From: a virus
DNA length: 38,455 nt
Direction: 5' to 3' (one strand)
Virus record (IMG/VR): IMGVR_UViG_3300009528_000012
Location: 1-38,455 of that record
The notes below the pieces were generated by a model. That model did not search any database and was not told the origin of the DNA. It saw nothing but the letters and a program-made list of their open reading frames with translations. Position numbers and translations under genes: made by a program. Of this stretch, positions 12,246 to 20,080 are shown piece by piece; position 1 is the stretch's first letter, and every line of letters starts with the position of its first letter.

Positions 12246-12515
12246 ATGCATCCAGGATCAATTGAGAGTGACCTCACAGCGGCGGGGCGCGTGTATGCTT
12301 ATCTAGGTCATCACAGAGGTTGCTGGGTGGACGCGTGGCGGTTGACGCTTGATACGCGGACCACGGCGATCTCCACACGGATCTCCGAGATCCGACACCA
12401 GCTACCCCGCAACGAACGGATCGAGGTCAAGCAAGTCGGGCGCGGATTCTACTACCGCTTGGTGAAGGTGCCGGTGATTCAACCAGTGGGAGAACAGTTA
12501 GCGTTGGGGGTTTAA
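12246..12515 (+). CDS. Small winged-helix-like protein
   Basis: This encodes 89 residues. The ATG at 12246 lies after GGGTGAGGGGG; an in-frame GTG is nine bases earlier. RVYAYLGHHRGCWVDAWRL, then TTAISTRISEIRHQL and a basic wing VKQVGRGFYYRLVKV, read as a compact winged helix of the type used by phage replication or regulatory proteins. The stop is immediately followed by the ATG of the HNH gene. Function beyond DNA binding is not evident. Confidence 0.7.
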   Translation: MHPGSIESDLTAAGRVYAYLGHHRGCWVDAWRLTLDTRTTAISTRISEIRHQLPRNERIEVKQVGRGFYYRLVKVPVIQPVGEQLALGV

Positions 12516-13280
12516 ATGGCGAGTCAACTTAGCGAGAAAGAGAAACGGGAAACCTTACAGCTACGCAGAGAGGGATTGAGTTTGCGCAAGATTGCCCGAA
12601 AAATAGGTTGTAGTGCTCCGACCGTGCAACGTATCTGTGATCCGGCTGCGTACGAAAGAACCAATGCCTGTAATAGGAGGTGTTATGCCAAGCACCGCGA
12701 AAAGCGGCTGGTTAAAGCAAACCAGTATCGCGAAAGTCATCGAGAAAAGTATCGTGCGCTCGTCCGAGAATGGCGCGAAGATCACCATGAAGAGGTCAAG
12801 AAATATCGCAAAGATCACCATGAAGAGATTCAAGCAGGACAGAAGAGATATTATGCCAAAAATCGCGAGGTGCTAAACGCCAAATCTCGGGTAAGGTCTT
12901 CGGCATTTAGCAAGACCCCAAAAGGGAAACTCTGCTGTTGTAACCGTGAACATAAACGCCGCGAGAAAAAAGAACATGGACGCGGCTTTACAATGAATGA
13001 CTATGACCATAAGTGGAAACAACAGGAGGGCAAATGCGCCTATTGTGGCTGCTCTATGGTGCGATCTAAAGACATTAAGGATATTCTCCTTCAAAGCACG
13101 GCCCACTTCCGCAGTAATTATTGTACCATCGATCACATAATTCCTTTATCCCGAGAAGGTCTACATGAGCCAGAGAATATTGTCTTGGCTTGCAGGAAAT
13201 GCAATGCGCGCAAGCACAATAAAACCCCGAAAGAGTATGCATCTTATCTGGCAGAAATCAAAGAGGTGGTAGCGGCTTGA
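12516..13280 (+). CDS. HTH-HNH endonuclease
   Basis: This encodes 254 residues. Residues about 5-42 are an HTH (LRREGLSLRKIARKIGCSAP). They are followed by charged repeats (YRESHREKYRALVREWREDH type, residues about 65-115) and an HNH domain with CAYCGCSM, CTIDHIIPLSREG and NIVLACRKCNARKHNK. Several CC and lone Cys residues precede it and may form a further zinc site. It is the HTH-bearing member of four HNH genes in this arm. The codons are AT-richer than those of structural genes, which suggests independent acquisition. It ends at the promoter of the putative RNA at 13314. Confidence 0.88.
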   Translation: MASQLSEKEKRETLQLRREGLSLRKIARKIGCSAPTVQRICDPAAYERTNACNRRCYAKHREKRLVKANQYRESHREKYRALVREWREDHHEEVKKYRKDHHEEIQAGQKRYYAKNREVLNAKSRVRSSAFSKTPKGKLCCCNREHKRREKKEHGRGFTMNDYDHKWKQQEGKCAYCGCSMVRSKDIKDILLQSTAHFRSNYCTIDHIIPLSREGLHEPENIVLACRKCNARKHNKTPKEYASYLAEIKEVVAA

Positions 13281-13307
13281 CTGTGATGCGCATTACGCTG
13301 TATAGTG
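13278..13307 (+). promoter_or_regulatory. Sigma70 promoter overlapping the HNH stop
   Basis: TTGACT (13278-13283) and TATAGT (13302-13307) are separated by 18 bp. The -35 overlaps the HNH stop codon region. A start near 13314 would read into a strongly structured, gene-free stretch. Confidence 0.7.
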
Positions 13308-13313
13308 AATCAT

Positions 13314-13440
13314 CGCCCTTGAGCAAGGCAAGCAGCTCCTTTGAGGGAGCTAGTTGGGGTTGGTCTCTTATGAGACCCTGGTTTGCATTGAACGTGACCG
13401 TCGGTGAGCGCCGACCGTCTTCGCCATTATAGCAAGGCTC
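13314..13440 (+). ncRNA. Candidate structured RNA or leader
   Basis: No gene fits 13281-13482. Three hairpins follow the promoter: AGCTCC/GGAGCT (13334-13351), GGTCTC/GAGACC (13362-13377, loop TTAT) and GACCGTCGG/CCGACCGTC (13396-13419, one mismatch). The sequence then runs to the gene at 13483 through a GGGAGGTGATC ribosome site. It may be a stand-alone small RNA or a structured leader for 13483-14733. No known riboswitch or RNA family is recognised. Confidence 0.5.
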
Positions 13441-13482
13441 GAGGAGAAGTCAAGAGCAAGGATGAAAGGGAGGTGATCAAGG

Positions 13483-13785
13483 ATGGAGATAAACGTTCAA
13501 GTCGATCCCGAACAGATCAACAAGATGGTGGCCGAAGCAGTTCTGCAATCCGCAATCGGTGAACAGATCCAGGACGCAATCGACAAAGTTACAGAGGAAT
13601 ACTCACGTAGTTGGGATAACCCGATCCGCCACGTGGTTAAGAAGTTGGTTGACGAGGCAATCGCAGAGGCTGTCAGCGCTAGCTTCGGGCCATCGGTGAA
13701 GAAGAAAGTCGCTGAATCCCTAAGCGACGATCTCGTGTCAGACTTGATAGACAAAGCTTGGAAGGCACTTACGAGTAGGTATTGA
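13483..13785 (+). CDS. Hypothetical 100-residue helical protein
   Basis: The ATG is preceded by GGGAGGTGATCAAGG. The product is almost wholly helical and amphipathic, starting with a short strand MEINVQVD and containing NPIRHVVKKLVDEAIAEAV, resembling small phage proteins encoded upstream of replication genes. No enzymatic motif. It is followed 33 bases later by the replication protein, suggesting co-transcription from 13278. Confidence 0.75.
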   Translation: MEINVQVDPEQINKMVAEAVLQSAIGEQIQDAIDKVTEEYSRSWDNPIRHVVKKLVDEAIAEAVSASFGPSVKKKVAESLSDDLVSDLIDKAWKALTSRY

Positions 13786-13818
13786 AGCGGCGGGAGAAGT
13801 CAAGGGGCGTGGGGTGAG

Positions 13819-14733
13819 ATGAGCGACGATCGAGCGATGGAGGAGAATCTTGGCTGGGCACTGATCCCGCCCGACGTTCTCTCAGATGAGAAGTTGACGA
13901 GCACTGAGAAGTTGTTGCTCGGTCGCATCATTGGACTATCCGGCAAGAGTGGTCATTGCTTTGCCAGCAACGCTTGGCTCTCTCAAGGATTGGGGTTGAC
14001 TAAGCGCAATGTCTCGGACTGTATTACCGTGTTAGTTGATAAAGGCTATGTCATCAGGAAGATAGACAGGGACGCAAATAACGTCGTTGTTGGTCGCCGC
14101 CTGTATTCTGTCAACACCCTCCCCCGTTCTATCGTAGGAGGTATCCCGTTAGAACTGGGGACCTCCCCCGATGAAACGGAGGAGACGAAGGGTAGAGTAG
14201 AGGGTAGAGTAAAGAAGAAGAACCCTCCTTCGGACAAGCCGAAGAGGGAGACCGTCAAGAAGGAAGACCTCGACCACCTCACTGAAGGCTATGCGGCACG
14301 CAAAGGCGTCCGTCCACAAGGCGACGAATGGAAGCCTATCCAACAGGCGTTTCGTCACATGCTACTAGACGGAAACACCGTTGAACAGATCGAGGGCTGT
14401 GAGGATGCTATTGTCAACGAAGGTTGGACGTGGACCATCAACACTGTCCGGCATTGGATGCCCGACTTCCGCGCCGGCAAGTTCCCGAGTAAGGATGGCC
14501 GCGACGCCGACCGTATACGGGCGTTGCAGGATGATATCGACGAGATCGACCGTTATATAGCAAACCAGCTTAATTCGCGCTTGATTGAGCTAGGGCAGCG
14601 TGACACTGAGCCTAGAGACCTAATAGTGGAAGAGGCCGAGGAGGCGGCGCGGCTTGAGCAACTATGGCACGAAAAGATGAAAGAGAAAGAGCGATTAGCG
14701 AAAGAGCTCAAGAAAGTAGGGGGTGAGCGGTGA
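13819..14733 (+). CDS. Winged-helix replication protein (HTH_36/DnaD-like)
   Basis: This encodes 304 residues. Residues about 10-100 form an HTH_36-type winged helix (LIPPDVLSDEKLTSTEKLLLG, then SNAWLSQGLGLTKRNVSDCI) typical of phage replication initiators. A charged linker (about 115-145) follows, then a helical domain (PIQQAFRHMLLDGNTVEQI, VRHWMPDFRAGKFP) and a long C-terminal coiled coil. With no helicase or polymerase in the genome, it likely recruits host replication proteins. Two GGGTAGAGTA repeats in the linker DNA (14190-14211) might be part of an origin, as in lambda-type initiator genes. The start is supported by GGGGTGAG upstream. Confidence 0.78.
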   Translation: MSDDRAMEENLGWALIPPDVLSDEKLTSTEKLLLGRIIGLSGKSGHCFASNAWLSQGLGLTKRNVSDCITVLVDKGYVIRKIDRDANNVVVGRRLYSVNTLPRSIVGGIPLELGTSPDETEETKGRVEGRVKKKNPPSDKPKRETVKKEDLDHLTEGYAARKGVRPQGDEWKPIQQAFRHMLLDGNTVEQIEGCEDAIVNEGWTWTINTVRHWMPDFRAGKFPSKDGRDADRIRALQDDIDEIDRYIANQLNSRLIELGQRDTEPRDLIVEEAEEAARLEQLWHEKMKEKERLAKELKKVGGER

Positions 14734-14921
14734 AGGGTGATGAGAATACGGTAGTTGATTCCAAGAAAGGAGTAGTTCGCTGTTTGGCTTGTGGATGCGA
14801 GATTCCATTCCCTTTAGGGGCTATCCCGTGGGTGGTGAGCGTTGTTAAGGCATTCGCAAAAGAACATCGAGCTTGCACGACACGGCCCGATCCCCGGCTG
14901 ACATCATTTCAGAGGAGGTGA
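14730..14921 (+). CDS. Small Cys/His protein
   Basis: This encodes 63 residues from a GTG that overlaps the stop of the replication gene (GTGA). CLACGCEIPF, then KEHRACT about 25 residues later, offer two Cys, one His and one Cys, a possible zinc site. Helices lie between. It is probably an accessory of the replication cluster; the function is unknown. Expression depends on coupling, since the Shine-Dalgarno GGGGGTGAG lies in the upstream gene. Confidence 0.6.
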   Translation: MKGDENTVVDSKKGVVRCLACGCEIPFPLGAIPWVVSVVKAFAKEHRACTTRPDPRLTSFQRR

Positions 14922-14924
14922 CCG

Positions 14925-15404
14925 ATGACTGAAGAGGAGATCCTAAAGCTGTCGGATGAAGAGCTAGATACGCTGGCGGCGGAATTCTCAGGATGGGTTC
15001 TAAGCAAGGACGCGGTGAGGATGCCCGATGGGTCCTCTCGTGACTTGTGGCATTGCGATGTTATCCATGGCGGGGCCCTGGAATGTTTTGACCATCCGCC
15101 TCGCTTTACACGCGACATCGCTGCTGCAATAGATCTGTGCAACGAGATTTATAACCCGATGAGTAAGATTCGGAACGGCGCGTGGGTGTTGAGCACCGTC
15201 GATGGGGGGAAGGACTGTAGCCTAGCGACGCTCTTCTTCGGGGCGCCATCACGCCGTGAGAGGAGGCAGGGGAGGAAGAACCGGCCGTTGAAGGCCCAGG
15301 CGAAGACGGCGAAGAAGGAGATGGCCCGTGCGATCACTTTGGCGTACGTGGTGGCGCACGAGGGCGCGACGGTCGACCTGCGGTATCAACCCGAGGAGAC
15401 GTGA
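14925..15404 (+). CDS. Phage ABA-sandwich-like protein
   Basis: This encodes 159 residues with a strong GAGGAGGTGACC site. The N-terminal EEEILKLSDEELDTLAAEF-SGW segment, followed by PPRFTRDIAAAIDLCNEI (residues about 50-68), matches the pattern of small phage proteins often annotated as ABA sandwich domain. The C-terminal third is basic with a helix (LKAQAKTAKKEMARAITLAY). The role in phages is unknown. It overlaps the HNH gene at 15401 by 4 bp. Confidence 0.65.
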   Translation: MTEEEILKLSDEELDTLAAEFSGWVLSKDAVRMPDGSSRDLWHCDVIHGGALECFDHPPRFTRDIAAAIDLCNEIYNPMSKIRNGAWVLSTVDGGKDCSLATLFFGAPSRRERRQGRKNRPLKAQAKTAKKEMARAITLAYVVAHEGATVDLRYQPEET

Positions 15405-16042
15405 TGAGCTTAAAGGCATGTGAACAGTGCGGCAAAGAGTTTACAGTCAATGTCCATAATCAACGGTTTTGTTCACATAATTGTGAGGCAAAAGCGTGGG
15501 CCGTTCTACATCGCGAAAAGATGCGCGAAAGTTGTCGGCGTTGGGCTGCTTCACATCGAGAAGAACGTCGTGCATATAAACAACATTACGAGCAGGAACA
15601 CCGCACAGAACGGCTTAAACATAAAAGAATGTATTATCGAGAACACTGCGTTAAGGCACTTGAATATGCAGCAAACTATCGCAGAATACATCATGAAGAT
15701 CCTGAGCGCCTAGAGCGATGTCGAGTAGCCGCACGCGAGTACTATAAAAGACACTTATCTGAGTACAATGCGTACAGTACCGTAAGGCGTGCTCTTAAAT
15801 TAGCCGTAACTGTCGGCAATCTGACCGAAATTCGGGAGATATACCATAAGGCAAAGGAAGATCCAAAAGTTAGGTGTTATTTGTGTGGCCGCCTTATCCC
15901 GAAAGGGCACCGCCATGTCGACCATATTGTCCCCTTGACGAAAGGAGGATCTCACAGGCCCTCGAATTTAGCGGTAGCATGTGATAAGTGCAACAGGGAG
16001 AAATATAACAAGATGCCAAAAGAAGTGGGGATATTGTTATAA
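15401..16042 (+). CDS. HNH endonuclease with N-terminal zinc ribbon
   Basis: This encodes 213 residues; GTG at 15401 or ATG at 15404. An N-terminal treble-clef-like ribbon (CEQCGKEF ... RFCSHNCEAK) precedes charged repeats (HREERRAYKQHYEQEHRTER and similar, residues about 45-105) and an HNH domain CYLCGRLI, HRHVDHIVPLTKGG and NLAVACDKCNREKYNKMPKEV. The last part is clearly paralogous to 11062-11838, including the ATLGDLASIKE/TVGNLTEIRE and YRQAKEDEPIRCYLCG/YHKAKEDPKVRCYLCG segments. The gene is AT-rich. Probably a mobile, homing-type nuclease. Confidence 0.87.
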   Translation: MMSLKACEQCGKEFTVNVHNQRFCSHNCEAKAWAVLHREKMRESCRRWAASHREERRAYKQHYEQEHRTERLKHKRMYYREHCVKALEYAANYRRIHHEDPERLERCRVAAREYYKRHLSEYNAYSTVRRALKLAVTVGNLTEIREIYHKAKEDPKVRCYLCGRLIPKGHRHVDHIVPLTKGGSHRPSNLAVACDKCNREKYNKMPKEVGILL

Positions 16043-16049
16043 AGGGGAG

Positions 16050-16253
16050 ATGATGTTGAGAAAGATATTGCATAAAATAGACCGGGAAGTGGGCCGGCAC
16101 ATGACCGCGAAGCGGTGGATCGTGATCTATTTCGCTATCGCCCTTAGTGGATACATCCTCGCATATTTTGGCAGATGGTGGGCCTTTCTCGGCATACCGA
16201 TGGCGATTGTCGGCGTGTTTGGCCTTGTCGGGCACGCGCGGAGGCTGCGATGA
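16050..16253 (+). CDS. 67-residue two-helix membrane protein
   Basis: The ATG follows AAAGGGGAG. Two hydrophobic helices (about residues 22-41, IVIYFAIALSGYILAYF, and 45-60, FLGIPMAIVGVFGLV) flank a short aromatic turn, with basic residues at both ends. Size and topology are holin-like, but there is no lysin next to it. It overlaps the following HNH gene by 4 bp (ATGA), in the region just upstream of the terminase genes. Confidence 0.7.
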   Translation: MMLRKILHKIDREVGRHMTAKRWIVIYFAIALSGYILAYFGRWWAFLGIPMAIVGVFGLVGHARRLR

Positions 16254-17125
16254 CCCGTAGCGAAACTGTCCGACAAGAGGCGATGAGGCTTGACGGCTAT
16301 CGTTGCGTTATCTGCAGCTTTGACGGGCGCGACATCCACGAGCGGCTTGGTGTGCTTTCGACGCATCACGACGAAAAGCTCGGGATGGGCGGTAGTCGGG
16401 AGCTCGACACTGTTGAGAACAGCGTCACGCTTTGCTGGGGCGCCGGAAGCTGTCACCAGCATATCGAGAATCTAGCGCTTGAGATTGTCGAGTGGGACCG
16501 CGCGGCCGGCATCTTGACCGTGATCGACCACCAAGGGGTGCGCTGGAAGAAGAAGGGCCGGATACCTAATGAGCGGCTGTGGTTCTACCGCCGCAAGCTA
16601 GCGGAGGAGCTTGAGCCGGTCGAGGCGCGGATCCAGGGCCTCCACATGATCGACGGCGAGGTGGCAGGGGATCTGTGGCGGCTGTGGAAGGATGACGCGT
16701 ACAAAGTGCTCGACCCCGACATGGTGAGCTTCCGGCAGTACGCGGCTTCCCGGGGGTGGAACGCGCGGCGTGCGAGCAGGATGGCGCACCTGTACGACAC
16801 GGCGGAACAGTTGCGGATACCGTGGCCTCCCGGGGTAAGCGCGACGGACTTCCGCCGGCAACTCAAAGATGCGGGCAAGCTCGAGCCACGGGACTACTGG
16901 CACGTGGCTTTCCGCGATATCCCGACGCTGTTGAGGCTTATCGCACAGGGGGACCTCAAGGTCAAGAGATGCACAAGCGACGAGTTTGACGAGTATGTGA
17001 GGCCGTTGGCGGCGATAGGGTTGAAGATCAACTCATGGTTCAAGCTCAAGGTCGATAAAGGCAGACTGTCAGGCCCGGACGGCGAGGCGATACCGTTCGA
17101 GCGGGTGAAAAAGGGAGCGGGCTAA
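16250..17125 (+). CDS. HNH protein with C-terminal helical domain
   Basis: This encodes 291 residues. The first 85 residues carry an HNH-like zinc site: CVICSFDG, THHDEKLGMGG, NSVTLCW and CHQHIENL. The remaining ~200 residues form an unfamiliar helical domain (FRQYAASRGWNARRASRMAH, DFRRQLKDAGKLEPRDYWH). HNH proteins next to terminase genes often assist packaging in HK97-like phages. Because TasH proteins of TIGR systems combine HNH with a Nop domain, the C-terminal region deserves structural comparison, but I see no Nop motif and do not make that call. Confidence 0.8.
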   Translation: MTRSETVRQEAMRLDGYRCVICSFDGRDIHERLGVLSTHHDEKLGMGGSRELDTVENSVTLCWGAGSCHQHIENLALEIVEWDRAAGILTVIDHQGVRWKKKGRIPNERLWFYRRKLAEELEPVEARIQGLHMIDGEVAGDLWRLWKDDAYKVLDPDMVSFRQYAASRGWNARRASRMAHLYDTAEQLRIPWPPGVSATDFRRQLKDAGKLEPRDYWHVAFRDIPTLLRLIAQGDLKVKRCTSDEFDEYVRPLAAIGLKINSWFKLKVDKGRLSGPDGEAIPFERVKKGAG

Positions 17126-17155
17126 CGACTGATACACCTTCCAAGAAGGTGATCT

Positions 17156-17407
17156 ATGGGATTGGCTCAGGCTGTTGCCGAGATTGCGGATCATTGCAAA
17201 CGGGATCCGCGGGAATTGAGGGAGATCCTCGACGCGGTGACACGCAGCGACGGCAACTGGAATGAGTTCGTGCGGCTGGCGAGGTTCCTGAACCGGGGCT
17301 ACAGCGGAAAGATGACGATGAACTTCGACGGGGGACGGATCACGGATGCGAGAGTCGAGACGAGCTCGAAGGCTTTGGCGCGGCTGCTTGAATCGAAGGC
17401 CGGTTAG
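17156..17407 (+). CDS. Hypothetical 83-residue protein before terminase
   Basis: The ATG is preceded by AAGGTGATCT. The N-terminal half is helical (AQAVAEIADHCKRDPRELREIL) and the C-terminal half has a short beta segment (KMTMNFDGGRITDAR). No known domain. It is 29 bases upstream of the terminase small subunit and probably in the same operon. Confidence 0.65.
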   Translation: MGLAQAVAEIADHCKRDPRELREILDAVTRSDGNWNEFVRLARFLNRGYSGKMTMNFDGGRITDARVETSSKALARLLESKAG

Positions 17408-17436
17408 GGTGTAGGATCAAGGTGAGGCGAGAAGCG

Positions 17437-18021
17437 ATGGTTGATGGATTGACTAAGAAGCAGCGTGCCTTCGTGGAGGAGTACCTTGTCGATCTTAACG
17501 CGACGCAGGCGGCGATTCGTGCAGGGTATAGTGCGAAATCGGCGGCCGAGATCGGATATGAGAACCTGAGAAAACCTCAGATTGTGGAGGCGATCGCAGA
17601 GGCACAGAAGGCTCGGTCAGAACGTACGCAGATCACGGCGGACATGGTGGTGAAGGAGCTTGCGCTTCTTGGCTTCGCGAACATGCAGGACTACGTTCGG
17701 ATCACCTCTGATGGGGAACCATACATTAACCTTTCTGATCTGACCCGAGAACAGGCTGCAGCCATTTCCGAGGTAGCCGTAGACGACTATACGGAAGGCC
17801 GCGGCAAGAACGCCCGAGAGGTTCGCAAGGTTCGGGTCAAGTTCCATGACAAGCGTGGTGCGTTGGTGGACATTGGCAAACACCTTGGCATGTTTATCGA
17901 GCGTCATGAACATACAGGCAAAGACGGAGGCCCTATTGAGCATGAAGTTATCCACAAGTTGCGGACTCGACTTGCTGCCATTAGAGGAGGGAAAGGAACT
18001 TCTGAGGGCGGCGGAGAGTGA
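17437..18021 (+). CDS. terS: Terminase small subunit
   Basis: This encodes 194 residues from ATG 17437; a GTG at 17422 is an alternative. LTKKQRAFVEEYLVDLNATQ followed by AAIRAGYSAKSAAEIGYENL is the classic Terminase_2 (TerS) N-terminal HTH that binds packaging-site DNA. The centre has oligomerisation-type helices and the C-terminus ends Gly-rich. TerS recognises the genome's packaging site and hands DNA to TerL. It overlaps the large-subunit gene by 80 bp. Confidence 0.93.
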   Translation: MVDGLTKKQRAFVEEYLVDLNATQAAIRAGYSAKSAAEIGYENLRKPQIVEAIAEAQKARSERTQITADMVVKELALLGFANMQDYVRITSDGEPYINLSDLTREQAAAISEVAVDDYTEGRGKNAREVRKVRVKFHDKRGALVDIGKHLGMFIERHEHTGKDGGPIEHEVIHKLRTRLAAIRGGKGTSEGGGE

Positions 18022-19246
18022 TCCCGATCTCGCCCTGCAGCTAGAGTACTTTTGGCCGCTTTGGGCGCGTGATGAACAATTGCCGCCTGAGCGGAGATGG
18101 CACGTATGGCTTCTGCGCAGCGGACGCGGTGCGGGAAAGAACCGCACTGGTGCCGAGTGGGTGATCGACTGCGCCGGGCAAGGTTGCACGCCGATAGCGC
18201 TAGTCGGTGAGACGAAGGCCGACGTGCGTGATACCATGATCGAGCTTGCCGACTCATCAATCCTCAAGCGCTCGCCGCCGTGGTTCATGCCTGTGTATGA
18301 ACCGTCGAAGCGGCGTCTCGTTTGGCCGAATGGCGCGGTTGCGATCGCCTATAGTGGTGACGAGCCTGGTCAGTTGCGCGGCCCCCAGCATGCGAAGGCG
18401 TGGGTGGATGAGCTCGCCAAGTTCATGTACCCGGCGAAAGTGATGGATAACCTCGAAATGGGTCTGCGCGTTGGAGACAATCCGCAAATTCTCATCACTT
18501 CGACACCTAGGCCGATTAAGGTGATAAAGGATCTTATAGCCGATCCCGACTGTGTGGACGTGAGGACAAGCACGTTTGCTAACACGGCGAACCTCCCGCC
18601 GAAGTTCCTTGAACGCCTGCGGAAGAAGTACGAAGGTACGACACTTGGAAGACAGGAGCTCTATGGCGAGATCATCGACGAGATTCCCGGCGCGTTATGG
18701 CAGCGCACAACCATCAAGCACTGCGACCACCCGCCCGAGATGGACAGGATAGTCGTCGGTGTGGATCCTGCGGCAAGCAGCGAGGAGGGCAGCGACGAGA
18801 CGGGAATCGTTGTCGCTGGCAAGTGTGGTGAGGACTTTTACGTCCTTGAGGACTTGTCAGGGCGGTATACGCCGAACGAATGGGCGGGATTGACCGTCGG
18901 GGCCTATCACCGCTGGCACGCAGATCTGATCGTGGCGGAGAAGAACAACGGCGGCGAAATGGTCTTGAACACGATCCGACAGGTTGACCCAGAGGTGACG
19001 ATTAAGCCTGACGTTTGGGCATCGCAGGGCAAGTCAATCCGCGCCGAGCCGATCGTGACCATTTACGAGCAAGGGCGCGGCTACCACGTCGGCGCCTGGG
19101 CGACGCTCGAGGATCAAATGTGCACATGGCTAAAGGGCGCGACGGTCAAGCAGATGGGGTGGTCGCCGGATCGCATGGACGCGATGGTTTGGGCGGCAAC
19201 TGAGTTGATGCTGGGGCCGCAGACGTTGGAACCAATGTGGGTATAA
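17942..19246 (+). CDS. terL: Terminase large subunit
   Basis: This encodes 434 residues. The ATG at 17942 has GGAGG nine bases upstream, and upstream codons in this frame look like shadow of terS. The ATPase domain has Walker A GRGAGKNRTGAEW (about residue 60; Asn where Thr/Ser is usual), Walker B AWVDELAKF and coupling motif ITSTPRP. The RNase H-like nuclease has VVGVDPAASSEEGSDETGIV, DLIVAEKNNGGEMV and DRMDAMVWA, supplying the acidic metal ligands. It packages DNA into the procapsid and cuts concatemers. Length and motif order fit the HK97/GTA-type TerL group. Confidence 0.95.
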   Translation: MKLSTSCGLDLLPLEEGKELLRAAESDPDLALQLEYFWPLWARDEQLPPERRWHVWLLRSGRGAGKNRTGAEWVIDCAGQGCTPIALVGETKADVRDTMIELADSSILKRSPPWFMPVYEPSKRRLVWPNGAVAIAYSGDEPGQLRGPQHAKAWVDELAKFMYPAKVMDNLEMGLRVGDNPQILITSTPRPIKVIKDLIADPDCVDVRTSTFANTANLPPKFLERLRKKYEGTTLGRQELYGEIIDEIPGALWQRTTIKHCDHPPEMDRIVVGVDPAASSEEGSDETGIVVAGKCGEDFYVLEDLSGRYTPNEWAGLTVGAYHRWHADLIVAEKNNGGEMVLNTIRQVDPEVTIKPDVWASQGKSIRAEPIVTIYEQGRGYHVGAWATLEDQMCTWLKGATVKQMGWSPDRMDAMVWAATELMLGPQTLEPMWV

Positions 19247-19282
19247 GGAGAGCGTGGAGTGGCCGAGTTGAGGAGGTGAGGC

Positions 19283-19678
19283 GTGCCTGCATTGAACTAT
19301 CAACTATGGAAGGCGCGCAAAGTAGAGTCCGGTGAGTGCCAACAGACAATCCGGGCAAACAGGAAGCGTCCATTTCGCGTCGGTGACCGTTTGTATCACT
19401 ATGAGGGTATGCGCACAAATAAGTGCCGGAAACTCGGTGAAGCCATATGCACTAAAGCCGCAACAATTGTGCTGGGCAAAGACTCCGTCGTGATACCTGT
19501 ATTTTCAATATACCCACTCTTGTCTGGTAGAGTTTTAAAAGCTAAAGAGCGAGATGCGTTAGCACGTGCCGATGGGTTCAAGGACTATGCTGGGATGCAA
19601 GCATGGTTTGGCAAGGTGCACGGCCTACCTTTTTCCGGCCAACTGATCCGATGGGGACGGATTACGCAACAAAAGTGA
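19283..19678 (+). CDS. ASCH-domain-like protein
   Basis: This encodes 131 residues from a GTG after GAGGAGGTGAGG. SGECQQTIRANRKRPFRVGD and RLYHYEGMRTNKCRKLGEA match the ASCH-type beta barrel found in phage proteins that bind RNA or modified nucleotides, and GFKDYAGMQAWFGKVHGLP, then F-x-G-x-LIRW, is the usual tail. It is inserted between terminase and the portal region. Its stop lies in the loop of a perfect 11-bp hairpin (19665-19690). Confidence 0.78.
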   Translation: MPALNYQLWKARKVESGECQQTIRANRKRPFRVGDRLYHYEGMRTNKCRKLGEAICTKAATIVLGKDSVVIPVFSIYPLLSGRVLKAKERDALARADGFKDYAGMQAWFGKVHGLPFSGQLIRWGRITQQK

Positions 19679-19690
19679 TCTTTTGTTGCG
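19665..19690 (+). terminator. Perfect hairpin at the end of the ASCH gene
   Basis: CGCAACAAAAG and CTTTTGTTGCG form an 11-bp perfect stem around TGAT, which includes the stop codon. There is no following U-tract, so it may protect the 3' end of the message or act as a weak, possibly bidirectional terminator. Confidence 0.55.
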
Positions 19691-19746
19691 AGAACTCTGG
19701 GAATGCAGATAGGAACGGGTTCTTAGAAAAAGGTGATTATTGTCCT

Positions 19747-19775
19747 TTGACATCTTAGGCGCGACGTGGTATGAT
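19747..19775 (+). promoter_or_regulatory. Near-consensus sigma70 promoter
   Basis: TTGACA (19747-19752) and TATGAT (19770-19775) are separated by 17 bp, the best promoter in the window. Transcription would begin near 19782 and read the small genes at 19811-20877. Confidence 0.85.
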
Positions 19776-19810
19776 GAGTATGATGAACGCGACAAAGGAG
19801 GAGATGGTCG

Positions 19811-20080
19811 GTGAAAACGAAAGCTGAGATGTCAGGAAACACGACGCGTACCCCGGCGGCTGAACGAGTAGCGAGTATGGCCGGAAATCATAGTACGGCC
19901 CTCTTAACTGAGGTAGCGAAAGGGATGCGGGATCGGGCGCTGCGAGGAACAGGATGCTTCTAAGAGTGCGGTATCAATCCGCACAGCCTAATCCGCTGGA
20001 TCTTAGATCTCTGCCTGTCGAGCGGGCGTGGCACGAAGACATGGATGCGGAAACACCGACCTGTCCTTGAGGAGGCTTGA
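19811..20080 (+). pseudogene. Small gene with internal in-frame stop
   Basis: From a GTG at 19811 (AAAGGAGGAG upstream), 50 codons lead to TAA at 19961-19963. The same frame then stays open for another 38 codons, with protein-like composition (ECGINPHSLIRWILDLCL), to a TGA at 20078-20080 that overlaps the next ATG (TGATG). Such coupling implies the downstream part is, or was, translated. No start codon suits the second half. Options are a recently broken gene, stop read-through, an assembly error, or a genuine 50-residue protein followed by a remnant. The family is unknown. Confidence 0.5.

Noticed and set aside
16250-17125. TasH (HNH plus Nop) partner of the arrays
   Set aside because: The HNH part is clear but I see no Nop-like sequence in the rest, and location next to terminase fits a packaging-associated HNH protein. 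Kept only as a candidate to test.
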